64,000 nucleotides of DNA, taken from assembly GCF_028769735.1 (NCBI RefSeq), contig NC_088186.1, forward strand, positions 7,471,001 through 7,535,000, given 5' to 3'. The stretch is from Zonotrichia leucophrys gambelii (Eukaryota > Chordata > Aves > Passeriformes > Passerellidae). Below, piece by piece: positions 11,195 through 22,529 of the stretch; positions within the stretch are counted from its first letter, which is position 1; each line of letters starts with the position of its first letter. The notes under the pieces were generated by a model. That model worked only from the letters and a program-made list of their open reading frames with translations, was not told the origin of the DNA and ran no database searches. Both the position numbers and the translations under genes were made by a program.

Positions 11195-13109
11195 TGTGGG
11201 GACATTTTCTGAAACAGAGATTATTGCTACATAACGACACCCTCATGTCACCACAGCCAGCAAAGCACAGGTGACAGTCACCCCAGCGTGACCACACCCC
11301 CATGACATCTCTTCACTGCACCCTTCCACGTCCCCAGATGTTTTATCAGCTGCCTGACAGGCCTGGCACCCCCTGTCTCAGAGCTGTGCTGTCCTCACCA
11401 GCAGCAAAGCCATTGAGCCCCCTTTGCAGCCCCATATGCATTCCCTTCATGCCTTTAATCCTGACAGCCCAAGTAAATTCCTCCTGAAAAGAAAACCCTT
11501 GTTCCCCCTCCCCGAGCTGCTGCTTTTTTGCTAAATGTCATTAAAAGCAGAACCCAGGGTAACATCAGTCCTTGCTGAAGGTTGAAACCACCTTGACTGT
11601 AATCTTGGCTTGGCACTGGATGGGAAAAAAAAAAAGAAAAAATAAAAAAGCAGATACTTCTTCCACTTCTCTGTCAGCTCCACTTTGCATCAAAATCTCC
11701 TTTGTATGTCACAGAGCTATTAAAGTTGTGGATTGTGGCTGGGCTCTGTGTGTGTGGACGTGTGTGTGTCTGTGTCTCAGAAACTGGGTCACCCAGAGAG
11801 CGCTCCATGAAAACGCTGCCCTGACAAATCCAGGCTGGCAAGGCTCAAAGATACCCCTTATAATGTTTTTCTGCCTCCCATCATGCTTTGAAATGAGCAA
11901 ATAATACTACTTTTTGCTGTATTTTTGTATCTTTTATTCAAGAGCTTCCTGAGGTAAATAACCTCAGGCAGGCAAATCCAAGGGGATGCTCCTATCTCTC
12001 TTGCTGTCTGCTCACTCTGAAATCATGATATACTTTGCTTTCATGATGGTCTTTATAAAACATTCCTTTTTTTTCCAGGAGAAATGGCTATCAAGGAGGG
12101 CAAGAAACTTCACACATTTGGCTCAGGCTTCAATCCTAGCATTTTGTCATCCTTCTCTCTCTGTTACTGCCCCAGAGGTGACAGGAGGGCACCTGCAGAG
12201 CCCACAGCAGCTCCCCATCACCCAGCCAGAGCAGAAGGTGGCAGGGAGACATCCTGGAATTCCCAACAGGACTGAATAGCACAGCTCAGTTTCTGTCTGA
12301 GGATGAGGGGTGAATCCTGAATCCTCACTGGGACACTGAGAGCTGGGGAACAGCAGAGAAGAGAGTGGGATTTTGCTCAGCACCCAGCACAATCCAGGCT
12401 GCTGGAGGGGCAAGAGGTGTGGAATTTAGAGTTGCTGACTCCATGCAGGACAGAAAGATGTGGGCCACAATCTCAGGAGGAGCTGAGAGGGGAAAGCCTG
12501 TGTGTTTTCTTATTTTAACATTCACAGTATGAGAGAAGAGATGGCAGGAAGAAATACCTGGGCAGGGAAGGCTTTTCTGCTAAACACAGCTGCAAAGAGG
12601 GGCTTGGGGACCAAGTACTGCTCTTTTTCTTTGTGCTACTCTAGGGCACTTATTTACCCTATAAAAAAGCAAAATTTAAGTGACCACAAATAGAACCAGT
12701 GACAGGAAAGGGGATGGAGGGCTCTGGCTTCAGACAGATGTCTGCTGGCCTGGGGGAGAGCTGTAGAGGAGGATTTCCAAATCCCAGGGCGAGGGAAATG
12801 GAGTTGAGGAACAGAAAGTGCATTTTCACAGGCTCTGATCCAGACTGTGCCTGTCTGTTAGTGCTGCACTCCTGTAAATCACAGTGTGCAGGTTGTGAAC
12901 CCCATTCCACCAACAGGAAAGCAAAGCAGGGCAGAGATAACAGGCAGCATTCATCATCTGAGGGGCCTGGCAGCATCCAGAGCCAGGCAGGGGTGGCAGA
13001 GAGCCCTTCCCAGCAAACTGGGGAAAGAAAACAGAGGGATTGCAGTGTGGGAACAGGGAGGGGAACAGGGCCCCACCACATCCATGGTGAGACATGGAGA
13101 GGTGAGTGA
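11195..13109. other. Non-coding spacer, no gene seen
   Basis: Short A-rich tract at 11624-11650 and a GT-rich patch at 11746-11776. No domain-bearing frame was seen. Confidence 0.45.
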
Positions 13110-13312
13110 ATTCCAGGGGGGAGCTGAAGCACTCAGAGCATCCCACATTGAGCAAGTTTGGGGTTGTTTTGGGTCATTAAGGAGCAGAAGTGCTGATCCA
13201 GGAGCCAGAGGGATTCCAGGGAGGAGCTGAAGCATCCAGGGCATCCCACATCTGGCAAGTTTGGGATTGTTTTGGGTGGCTAAGGAGCAGAAGTGCAGAT
13301 CCAGGAGCCCGT
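13110..13312. repeat. 103-bp tandem duplication
   Basis: Two adjacent copies starting at ATTCCAGGG (13110 and 13213) share GGAGCTGAAGCA, CATCCCACAT, GCAAGTTTGGG and AGGAGCAGAAGTGC. Differences are scattered, so the duplication is not recent. Confidence 0.85.
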
Positions 13313-14441
13313 GGGTGTGCTCAGCTGGAGCAGCAGGCTGTAAGGATGTCACTCTCCCAAGCCTGCTCAGTGTCCTCTGGTTAATGAATTCAGCGCTGAG
13401 TTTAGGGGATCTCGGGAGAATGAATTGTCAGAGCGTTGGAAGCAAGAGATGGCAGGGGAATTACTGCTAATCCTTTCTTGTGGGACACAGCACTCCAAAG
13501 GATTTAAGGGCTATTCAAAAATGTAGAAAAAGAAGAAGTGACAAGGACACCCCTCCCTCTTTCTCGCATTTTAGGTTGGTCACTTGCTGCTGGCTGGGAA
13601 AGGCAGAAAAGAGAAACTTCCAGGAGAGGGAAGTGATGAGAGGGAGAGAAGAAAAGATGAAGAATGAAGATTAGATCTGGAGAAAAGCCGATCTTACCCT
13701 CTCAGGGAGTGTAGGCTGCAATTAAATCTCTTTTGCCTAACAATAGCCTATTGTTATTTGCACAGTAGCACTCAAGATGCTGCGATAAGGAATTGAGGAG
13801 CTGCAGGCAGAGAAGCTGCAGGTTTATCCTCAGAAATCCTCTGGATGCAAGGCCCTGGGCCCCAGTCCCATGGGGTGACCCTGTACCTCAGCTGGGCATC
13901 ACCATTAATAAGTGTATTCCCCATCACCAATAATAAATGTATTCTGAACAGCTCTGGTGGAAGGATTTTGGAAGTGTTGGGTTTGAATATCCTCTCCCCA
14001 CTGTTTGATTTGTAGACTTGGTCAAGGGTTTGGTCACACAGAAGGTATGTGACCAAAGGTCACTCCCTCTGTATTTTGGGAAGGCTGGCAGCCACCAAGG
14101 CAGGTCTGGGCTGGGCTTTTTGTGCCTTCCAGAGATGCTGAGGTTCTTTCATGCCAGTCACCTGCCCTGCTGGACCCCAAGGGCTCCAACCTGTCCCCTT
14201 CAAAACATGGCTGTTATCTATGCAATGCTCATTTCCATCCCTCTGATTACCAGTATGCAAAAAAGTAGCACTTAGAGGCTCACCACAATATGCAGGTGCT
14301 TTGGTTAGTGCTGGAAACCCTGGGACCAAGCCACCTCCAGCATCTGGGACCCACCCAGCTAAACTGAGGCCTCTTTCCCACCCTGACATCCTGCACTAAT
14401 ACATTCCCTCTTCATTTTCTTCCTTTTTCTTGCTTTTCAAG
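13313..14441. other. Non-coding spacer, no gene seen
   Basis: No gene or assignable repeat. 13900-13945 contains a short imperfect repeat of CATCACCATTAATAAGTGTATTC. Confidence 0.45.
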
Positions 14442-14860
14442 TGTGGTGTTTGTGAGGGTCCCCAGGACGAAGTGAGAGATGAGGATCTGATTCCATGTTC
14501 TCAGAAGGCTGATTTATTATTTTATTATATGGTATGGTGTGATATGATATATATTATGTTATGTATATTATATTATATTATATTAATTATATTATTATGC
14601 TATACCAAAACTACACTAAAGAAAGAGAAAGGAGACATCAGAATGCTTAACAAGAATGAATAATAAAAACCTGTGACTGACTCAGAGAGTCTGACACAGC
14701 TGGACTGTGATTGATCATTCATTAAAAACAATTCACATGCTGGATAAACAATCTCCAAATCACATTCCAAAGCAGCAAAACATGGAGAAGCTGAAGCTTC
14801 TCAGCTTCCCAGGAGAAGAAATCCCAGTGAAAGGATTTTTCAGAAAATATCACGGTGACA
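14442..14860 (-). mobile_element. Solo LTR, family B
   Basis: About 419 bp, related to copies at 33763 and 54637. On + it begins TGTGGTGTTTGTGAGGGTCC and ends GGTGACA. An AT-rich expansion (ATTATATTATATTA) sits inside at 14540-14600. The flanks TTCAAG (14436-14441) and TTCAGG (14861-14866) look like a 6-bp target-site duplication with one change. Confidence 0.83.
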
Positions 14861-16129
14861 TTCAGGTGTTTCAGCAGAGCTGCCCTCAGCTGTGCAATGT
14901 TTCTCTGTGTGTTCAGAGCATCACAGGGAGGTCCAGGCTGGTGAATTATTGACTGTGCCCTCTGGGTGACCTTGAGGCAGAGGAAGGTGAGGGCTCCTGG
15001 CACATGGGGCTCCTCTCTGCAATTCGTGCTTTGCTGTCATTTGTCCCCGTTCCCAGCCTGAGCTGGGCATGGCAAGGAGCAACTTATTAAGGAATTGCTT
15101 CTTTCCTCCCCTGTTCAGCTGCTCTCAGGCAGCTCCTATTGATCCACTGCACCTACTCAAGGGGTTTTGCAAAAAAAGGCACTTAGTGAAATTCATTCCA
15201 GGGGTTCCTCAGTGCCTTTTGCTGCCTGAACTGCACGTGGGGCACAGGCAGGTGAAGGTTTGACTCTGAGAGGGTCATGGGGAGAACTGTCATAGAAGAG
15301 GAATTTCTATTTTGCCAAACATAGTTTCTAGCATGTTACAAAAAAGACCAAAACAAACAAAACTAAAAAAAAAAAAAAAAAGACCCCAAAAAACAAACCA
15401 AAACAAACAAAACTAAACAAAAAGAAAAGCGCCAAAAAAACCCAAAAAATACATAAAACAAAACAAAATTCCCCCAAAATGAAGTCCAGGATTTTTATTT
15501 TGGGTGTGTGGAAACCATTTTTACATTTTGGTGTTGCTTTAGGAGCCTACTCAGATCATGTAAATAGAAACAAATTTTAAAATGAAAAGGTACTCTGAAA
15601 AACAACAGCATAAAGCTAAGCAGACATTTTTTAAAATGACATTGTGGAGCAATTTAACTTTTATTAGAAAACTCTTTTTCAGCCCCTCCAAACCATTTTT
15701 TAAAATCACTGTTTCCATAAAAAATATCTGTTCCAAAATTACATGCAACAGCAAACCAGAAACTGTGCTGTGACAATTCCCATTCCATAGATTCACCACG
15801 CTCCCTCATTAAATTGCAGAAACCACACACAAAATAGCATTTCCCAGAGGACAAACACTCTCCCTGAGAAGTTTCAACCTGTTCCTGTCAAGTACCAGTG
15901 GGCCCAGGGAAAGCAGCTGTTTTTCCTTGTTCTGCTGGGGTTTTTAGTGAAATTGGAAATCTGTGTTCCTGCTCAGGGGGACCAGGGGAGCATTTCTGCA
16001 GTGCTGCTCCTGCAGGCAGCCAGATCCAGGTGGGAAGGGCTGCACATGGCTCTGCTTTCCAGCTTTTACAGCTGTTGCACTGTGGGGATTTTTGAAGGAG
16101 TTTTGAATGAGTTAGAGATGGGATCTCTG
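14861..16129. other. Non-coding spacer with A-rich tract
   Basis: 15340-15480 is an A-rich tract with CAAA/CCCAAAA units. No gene was seen. Confidence 0.45.
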
Positions 16130-16520
16130 AATTGTTTTTGATGATGCGATTTATTTTTCTTATCATCTGCATGGACAGGAAGGGTGAGTTCAGTTCACAT
16201 CTTCACCTCATGGCTCAGAAGGTCACAAGACCCCTAATTACAAGACCTTTTAAGGACTTATTGACCAATAAAACACTGCCAACAAGGATATTTATGCTTT
16301 TGACCCAATCCTTAAATATTTTGTCTTATGGACTCATGCTACAGTGTGAGCTTTCTTAGCCAATCATGTTATGACACACAAACCTCCAGCACTGCATTCT
16401 AAACTTCTTGTTTACCTCAGTAACGACTTTTATTTCTTCTATATCTTAAACTCTAAAACTCTAAACTTTACTTAGCTTGACATGTCTCTGCTTTAAACTA
16501 CAAATCCACATTCTCACTTC
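16130..16520 (-). mobile_element. LTR-like repeat, family G
   Basis: The segment resembles a common passerine LTR: GATTTATTTTTCTTATCATC (AATAAA on the minus strand), two CCAAT-type words (GACCAATAAAAC, AGCCAATCATG), and AAACTCTAAAACTCTAAAC near the far end. Only one copy is in the window, so edges are approximate and the family is from memory. Confidence 0.55.
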
Positions 16521-17102
16521 TAGCACCTCAATTTGGAAGCCTTTTCCAAGGTCTCAGATCAAATCCTGGGTTTAATTCTAAGCTTTGGCTTCCAGGCCCA
16601 AAGTTGTGAGAATTCCCTGAATTTTGGATTCCAACAGAGCACCAAGGCAATCACACTAATGAGGGCACTCTCTGTTCAGAGCACTCTCCACAAGGGAAGT
16701 CCAGAGCTGCAGCTGTCCTGGCATTTTGCATGGGTTAAATGAAGCTCAAAGTGAAATCAGGGCATGCCCCCACTGCAAATGGAGTAGCTTGGATGCAACA
16801 GCCCTTTGGAGCTTTGTCTCCATCTGTTTTTATGACCTGGGCAAAGGAGATGCTTTAATAACTGGAATATTTTCAGATATTTACATGAGAGATGAATGCA
16901 GAGCTGCAGGGGTGTTTGCTTGGCTGCTCATTTTTTCACCCACTGAGTAAATCCTATCAAAGCCTTGCTGTAGAGTGGGCAGCTCCAAACAGTGCATGCC
17001 AGCAGCTTTGGAAACATGAGAATGTTGAGTTTTCCTTTGGATATTTGCTTCCTACAATGAAGGCAAATGAGTACGTGTGTTTCTGTGGGAATCACAATAT
17101 TC
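16521..17102. other. Non-coding spacer, no gene seen
   Basis: No assignable feature; ends in the target-site copy ATATTC of the next LTR. Confidence 0.45.
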
Positions 17103-17484
17103 TGTTGCAGACATCTTTTATGAAAAATCCTTTCCTTGGGATTTTTTCCTCCTGAGAAGCTGGGAGGTCTCAGGAACAAAATGTGATCAATGATTACCTG
17201 CTGCTGTGGAATGTAACAGGTGCATCTGTGATTGGGCTCATGTGATTGTTTCTAATTAATGGCCAATCACAGTGAGCTGGCTCAGACAGAGAGTCCGAGC
17301 CACAAGCCTTTATCATTCCTTATTATTCTATTCTTAGCTAGCCTTCTGATTAAATCCTTTCTTCTATTCTTTTAGTATAGTTTTAATGTAATATATATAA
17401 TAAAAAATAAATCAAGCCTTCTGAAACATGGAGTCAGATCCTCATCTCTTCCCTCATCCTAAGACCCCTGTGAACACGGTCACA
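17103..17484 (+). mobile_element. Solo LTR, family A, with target-site duplication
   Basis: 382 bp from TGTTGCAGACATC to GAACACGGTCACA. It is flanked by ATATTC on both sides (17097-17102 and 17485-17490), a 6-bp duplication as expected for class II (ERVK-like) elements. AATAAATC near 17407 is the likely polyadenylation signal. No internal region is present. Confidence 0.9.
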
Positions 17485-17636
17485 ATATTCCCCCATTTAT
17501 GGTATTGAGGAAAGCTAGTTTGAATCTTCCAAAAAAAGATCTACAGTTTTTCTGCTGGGTAAATGGTGAAAATACAATCCTTCACACAGCCGTGTCCATC
17601 TTGGACTCATAAACCTCAGCACTGCCTGGGCAGGTC

Positions 17637-17680
17637 ACAGAATTACAGAAGGGGTCTGGCTGGAAGGGACCAGAGAGGGG
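17637..17680 (-). mobile_element. CR1 LINE 3' end remnant
   Basis: CACAGAATTACAGAAGGGG followed by TGGCTGGAAGGGACC is the complement of a CR1 3' terminus. It is short and diverged. Confidence 0.6.
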
Positions 17681-20272
17681 CAGCTGAAGTTATCATGGGT
17701 TTTGCGGATTTTTCTTGGACAATAAGGAAGCCAGGGGCAACTCAGGTATTCATGTCTGCTGTGGAGACTCTGAATAGGAAGAGAAAAACAAGTGACCAGT
17801 TTCTTTTTAAATTGTACTGGTGGGAGCCTCGTCTCAGCATCACTCCAGCTCTCCTAAAATTGCTTTGATATTCAAAAAAACCACTGACTTTTTAAACAAT
17901 GCTGTCCTAAATCCCTTTTATAAATGCCCAGAACCACTCTCAGGCTTTCTGAAACTCATTGTTATAATTACAATCAAGAATCATAGGACTCTGTGCTTTG
18001 TGCCAGAAATACACATCCACTGCATTGTTTGCAGAGGAGCCACAGAGAGAAAGAGTGAAGGAGAAATGCACCTTCAGTGCTGCTCAATTCAGGAACAGCA
18101 ACTCCCACTCTTTTTAATTTTTCCTCTTTTGTTTCCCAATTTAACTTGGAGCTGCTGAAATTCAGGCTAATCTTTGCTTTGTCCACTGTGCCCTCCTTTG
18201 GCCTCAGTGCAGTGAACCTTGGGGTTCTCTGTCCCCACCATCCCCAGCAGCCTCCTGGAGGAGGAGGGAGAGGAGGAGGAAGGGTGAGGAGGAAGGTCTG
18301 CAGAACCCATCAATGCCAGCAGAGGTGAGGAGAACTTCAATTTGGGAGTTGCTGGAATAGGATTTAGCAGATGCAGAACAAACTCTCTGGGCAAAGGGAT
18401 GCAGCATCAATCGTAGTTTTATTAAATCTTCATCTCCTGAGTCACAAAAGAAGCTTATGGGGGGTTTTGGTAGTCTTGTCTGACACAGCACATAGAGAGG
18501 GAGCTGTGATTCAACTTTTGCCAGCACAAGGCCTGGAACTGGCTCTCCCTCTCTGCCCAGCAATGTCTGATGTTGATCCCTGATCCTGCTTCATGGAAAT
18601 GTCCCTGTCTGATGCTTAGAGAGGGAGCGGATAAACATCAGATCTGATTCACCACTCAGTTGCTTCTGTTTTACCTCTGCAGAGCATCCCTGATCACAGA
18701 AGGATTTGCAAGATTAATCCAGTGTAATTCAGTGACGGATACCAACCAAAGCCTTTGGCAAAAATAAAGGAATATTCCTGCCCATGCCCTATCCCACACA
18801 TCAATGATGTGCTCTGTGTTGGGATTCCATGGCATTCAAACTTTCCTTCCCTTGATTCAGGACACTGCTGGGGTACATTTAGTTCAGCTAACCCAGACTT
18901 TTCCCCTCTATCTCTTCTCCCTGCAAAATGCCAGGCATGTTCTCAGTGAAACCAAAGCAAAACTCCCCCACCCAGTGCAGTTCCAGATGGGGAAACAGAC
19001 AGGCAGATCTGAACCCCATTTCAAACCCTGGAGGCTCTTGCAGCACCTTCCAACAGTCAATTAAGGCTGGTCCAGAGAGTGAAAAGGCTTAATCTAGAAC
19101 TGGCTGGCTGTAAACATCAAAACACTTCGTTCAGGCTCAATTTTGCTTGTTTAGGGCGGTACCAGAGCATATCCACAAACACTGGATGAGGAGAAGCAGT
19201 GGGAGCAAAGAAATATTTCCCTTTAGAGGTGTTTATACATTTCTTATCCCCCCAAGCAAACTCCAAAATGCCCTCTCAAATGCTATATAATCTGGATATA
19301 AGTAAGTTTTTCAGGTGATGGCTTCAATATTTGGTCTTGGTCTAAAGAAAACTGAAAGAAACATGTTGGGCAAATTTCCCATCCACAGAAACTTCCCTCC
19401 CTGATGACAAAAGTACTCAGGTTCCCTGAGCAGCTGCCAGCTGGGGCTGTAGGATGTCCCATTGCTCCCTGGAGAGTTTGTCCCAAGTCATGGTGCCCAC
19501 AGAGGCAGGCACAAGACTTTCAGCATCCACACCTTGTTTCTGTTTCACAAAGTTTTTAGAGCTGAAAATCCTTTGTCTTTACTCTGCCTTTGAAATTCTG
19601 AGGTCCACTCAAAGCAACAGACTGTGAAGTTCCTCTGGGTAAATGATCCCAAGACCCAAATCCAGTTTCAGAAGAGGCCAGATGACCATAAGAGCATTGG
19701 TCTGTTCCTACACCCACCATACCTGAGCTATTGCTGGGCCACCTGTGGGTGACAGCCATGGCCAAACACAGAGCTCAGGCAGCTCTTCTGGCCCTTGTCA
19801 CTCCTTAACTTGCAAAATTCCTTGAGAGAAGGTGACCAGCAAGGCAGGAATTTCTGTAGTGACGTGGCAGAGCCTCCATCCACCCACTCTGACTCTGAAC
19901 AGCAACAGAAGTGTCACCCTGGTTTTTTAAGATTTTCCTCTGATGCTGACATTCTTGTAGTGAACTTTCTCACACACTTTCTGTAAACAACTCATTGTTT
20001 TGCATTCCTTTATGGAGGAGGAGAAAGTTGATGGATTGTTGGTCTGTTCAGTGTCATTGGAGAGGTGGCACTGTCACCCTCCAATCCACTGTCACTCTTG
20101 GAAAACTATAAATGTTGGAGTCAGAAAATAAACTTCCCTTTTTTCTTCACCTTGAGAACAGCAGTGTGTGCTGGTGTTCTTTCGTGTCCTATAGTGACAG
20201 GAAGAACCAACTTCAAAACACCATCCATCAGGCCAGGATGGCAGACAGGGCAGGAAGAACCTTTCTTTCTCT
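17681..20272 (-). other. TLR4 3' flank, probably holding the 3' UTR
   Basis: No coding sequence or clear repeat was seen. No AATAAA or ATTAAA was found on the minus strand close below the stop codon. The first AATAAA noticed on that strand is at 18423-18418, about 1.85 kb below the stop. That would imply a long 3' UTR, but it is only a candidate. Confidence 0.3.
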
Positions 20273-22529
20273 TCACATGAGTTTTGCCTCCTCATGATTC
20301 CAATTTTTGCCTTCCATCAGCACTCCTGTCAGCTGCCTCCAGAAGATGTGCTTGCTTATCTCGTTGTCTTTCCACTCCAGGTAGGTGTTCCTCCTCAGGT
20401 ACCGGGAGAGCCCCAGCCTCTGCCTCAGCAGGTCCTTGTTCACATCTTCCAGCACAATCATGATGATCCCAGCCTTGCCCTCCACCAGCTGCCAGGACTG
20501 GGCAATGTCAAACTCAAAGCTGCACCACTTGCTCTCCAGGAATTCAGCGGAGATGACTGCGATGACATTCCTGCTGCTGAGAAACCCCTCCTGGATGATA
20601 TTAGTGACAATGGGCACCCCTGGCAGGAAGTCCCTGTAGTACAGACACAGGTGGAATGGAGGTCTTCCTCCTTCCAGGGGTTCCACCAGCTCCTTTGTCA
20701 CCCATTCCTGGTCTTTGCTGGAGTGGATGACAAAGGCGTCGTAGGTGTCGCCTCTTTCTGCGTAGTGTTTGCAGCCACTGAGCAGCACCACGAAGTAGTA
20801 GAGCTGGAAGTAGTACCTGTAAACCAGCAAGAGGAGCACCACAACACAGAGCAACACAACCACCGAGGAGGCAACTTTGCCTGCATCGACGTGGCAGGAG
20901 GACAGATCAAAGCTTGGCAGGCTCACGTTGGCCACGTACGAGGGAGTGTGGCACAGCATCAGCTCCTCGTTCTGCAGCAGCTCCTGATTCTCCTTGATCC
21001 ACATCAGAAAGTCCAGGTACACACAGGAGCAATCAAACAGGTTCTGAGAGATATCCAGCAGGAGCAGGCTGTCAGGCAGGATTTCCCTGGCTGAGTCCAA
21101 CAGAACAGTCAGCTGGTTTCTGCTGAAATCCAGGACTCTGAGGGCTTGGAGTGGCTGGTACACTCCAGGATCAAAAGTCAGGAGCTTATTGTTGCTGATG
21201 TTTAACTCTTTTAGCTCAGAGAGGGCATCAAAAGTACTTTGATCCACGTGTTCTAATTTGCAGCTTGAAATATCCAAGGTGTGGAGGTGACTTAGGTTTT
21301 TGAAATTGTTTGCCAGCTTATTGTCTGCAAAGGAGTTTCCTGCCATCTTGAGCACCTGCAAAGAGTTCAAGCCACAAAATGTACACTGGGATTTAACTTC
21401 GGTTTTGGTATGGGAAATATCAAGGTAAATCAGTCTCTGAAGGGACAGAAAGACAGGGTAGGAGCCAGGACCAAATAAGGTTGTGTGCTGAAAGTCCAAA
21501 TATAACAAATTCTCCACATTATTGAAATCTCCAGTCAATCTGATATAAGAATTGAAGCTCAAGTTCAAATGTTTCAAATTTGAACAATTTCGAAACTGAG
21601 GGGAACAGCATCTACTGAAGGTGAGTCTATTCTCACTCAAATCTATGACCTCCAGGTTACTGAGACCCTCAAACTTCTGCTCGAAGGTTTTGAGACTTCT
21701 GTTCTTGGTAATACGAAGCACTCTCAGCTCCTTGAAAAGCGACAGCTTCATGGCAGGCACATCATCAAAATCACATTTCTTGCATTCCAGCTGCTTCACT
21801 TTAGACCCCACGGGAACCTGTGATATCTGCTCAAGTCCCAGGTCCACCAAGCGAATAGAGGAGACGTTGCCCACGCAGTCAAAGAGAGTGTCTGTGTCAT
21901 CCTCAAAGTCCCCGAGGCAGATCAGGACAAACTCTTCCATCTGCACCTGGCACAGTCCATCCAAGAGCCCCCTCTCAAAGTCCTGCTCTCTGTCATGGTC
22001 ACTGAACGCCCCAACTGTGAGTCTGCTGACCTGCAAACCAGCCAGGCCTTGCAGGGCAGTTTGCATCATGGAGCTCTCAAAAGCAGACCTGAGAGCCAGC
22101 TGAGCAAGGTGGATCCCTGCAAAGGCCCCCGGCTCTATGGATTTTATATTGTTCAAGGAAAGCACCAGAGTGAGGTTGAGCCTGTTCCCTTCCCTCAGGG
22201 CATCAAGGTCTCCTCTGGAGATAGATGTGATCCTGTTAGAGAAGAAGCTCAGGTGCTTGAGGGAGGTCATGTTGGTGAAATACTTGGGAAGCTTCAATGA
22301 AGTAATGCTGTTGTGGCCTAAATTCAGCTCCTGCAGAGTGTGCAAGTGGCCAATGGGCAGCTCAGACAGAGAGGTCCTGTTGGTTTCCACCAGAACCAGT
22401 TTTTTCAGAGATGTTAAGCCATTGAAAGCTGCTTTCCCCAGCTGCTGGAGGGAGTTGGCAGTTAAAACCAAGGTGGAAAGGCTAGGGAGATCCATAAAGG
22501 AGTTGTCTTCTATTGTATGGATGTGGCAC
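20273..22529 (-). CDS. TLR4: TLR4 coding exon 3 (LRRs, membrane span, TIR)
   Basis: This exon is 2257 bp and encodes residues 91-842. The acceptor is CCCAACAG, with the exon starting at the G of 22529. The open frame runs about 170 bp further up into intron 2 without a stop, so an ORF call alone overextends the protein by an intronic N-terminus. It encodes most of the leucine-rich repeats, the LRRCT, the membrane helix and the whole TIR domain, and stops with TGA at 20275-20273. Having the TIR and most of the ectodomain in one long last exon is normal for TLR4. Confidence 0.96.

Noticed and set aside
20294..21094. 266-codon open frame on the + strand opposite TLR4
   Set aside because: It mirrors the TIR and membrane-span coding sequence; the text has no domain, and long antisense frames are expected opposite a biased coding exon.
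21621..22103. 160-codon + strand frame opposite TLR4 leucine-rich repeats
   Set aside because: Shadow of the repeat-rich TLR4 exon with no independent evidence.
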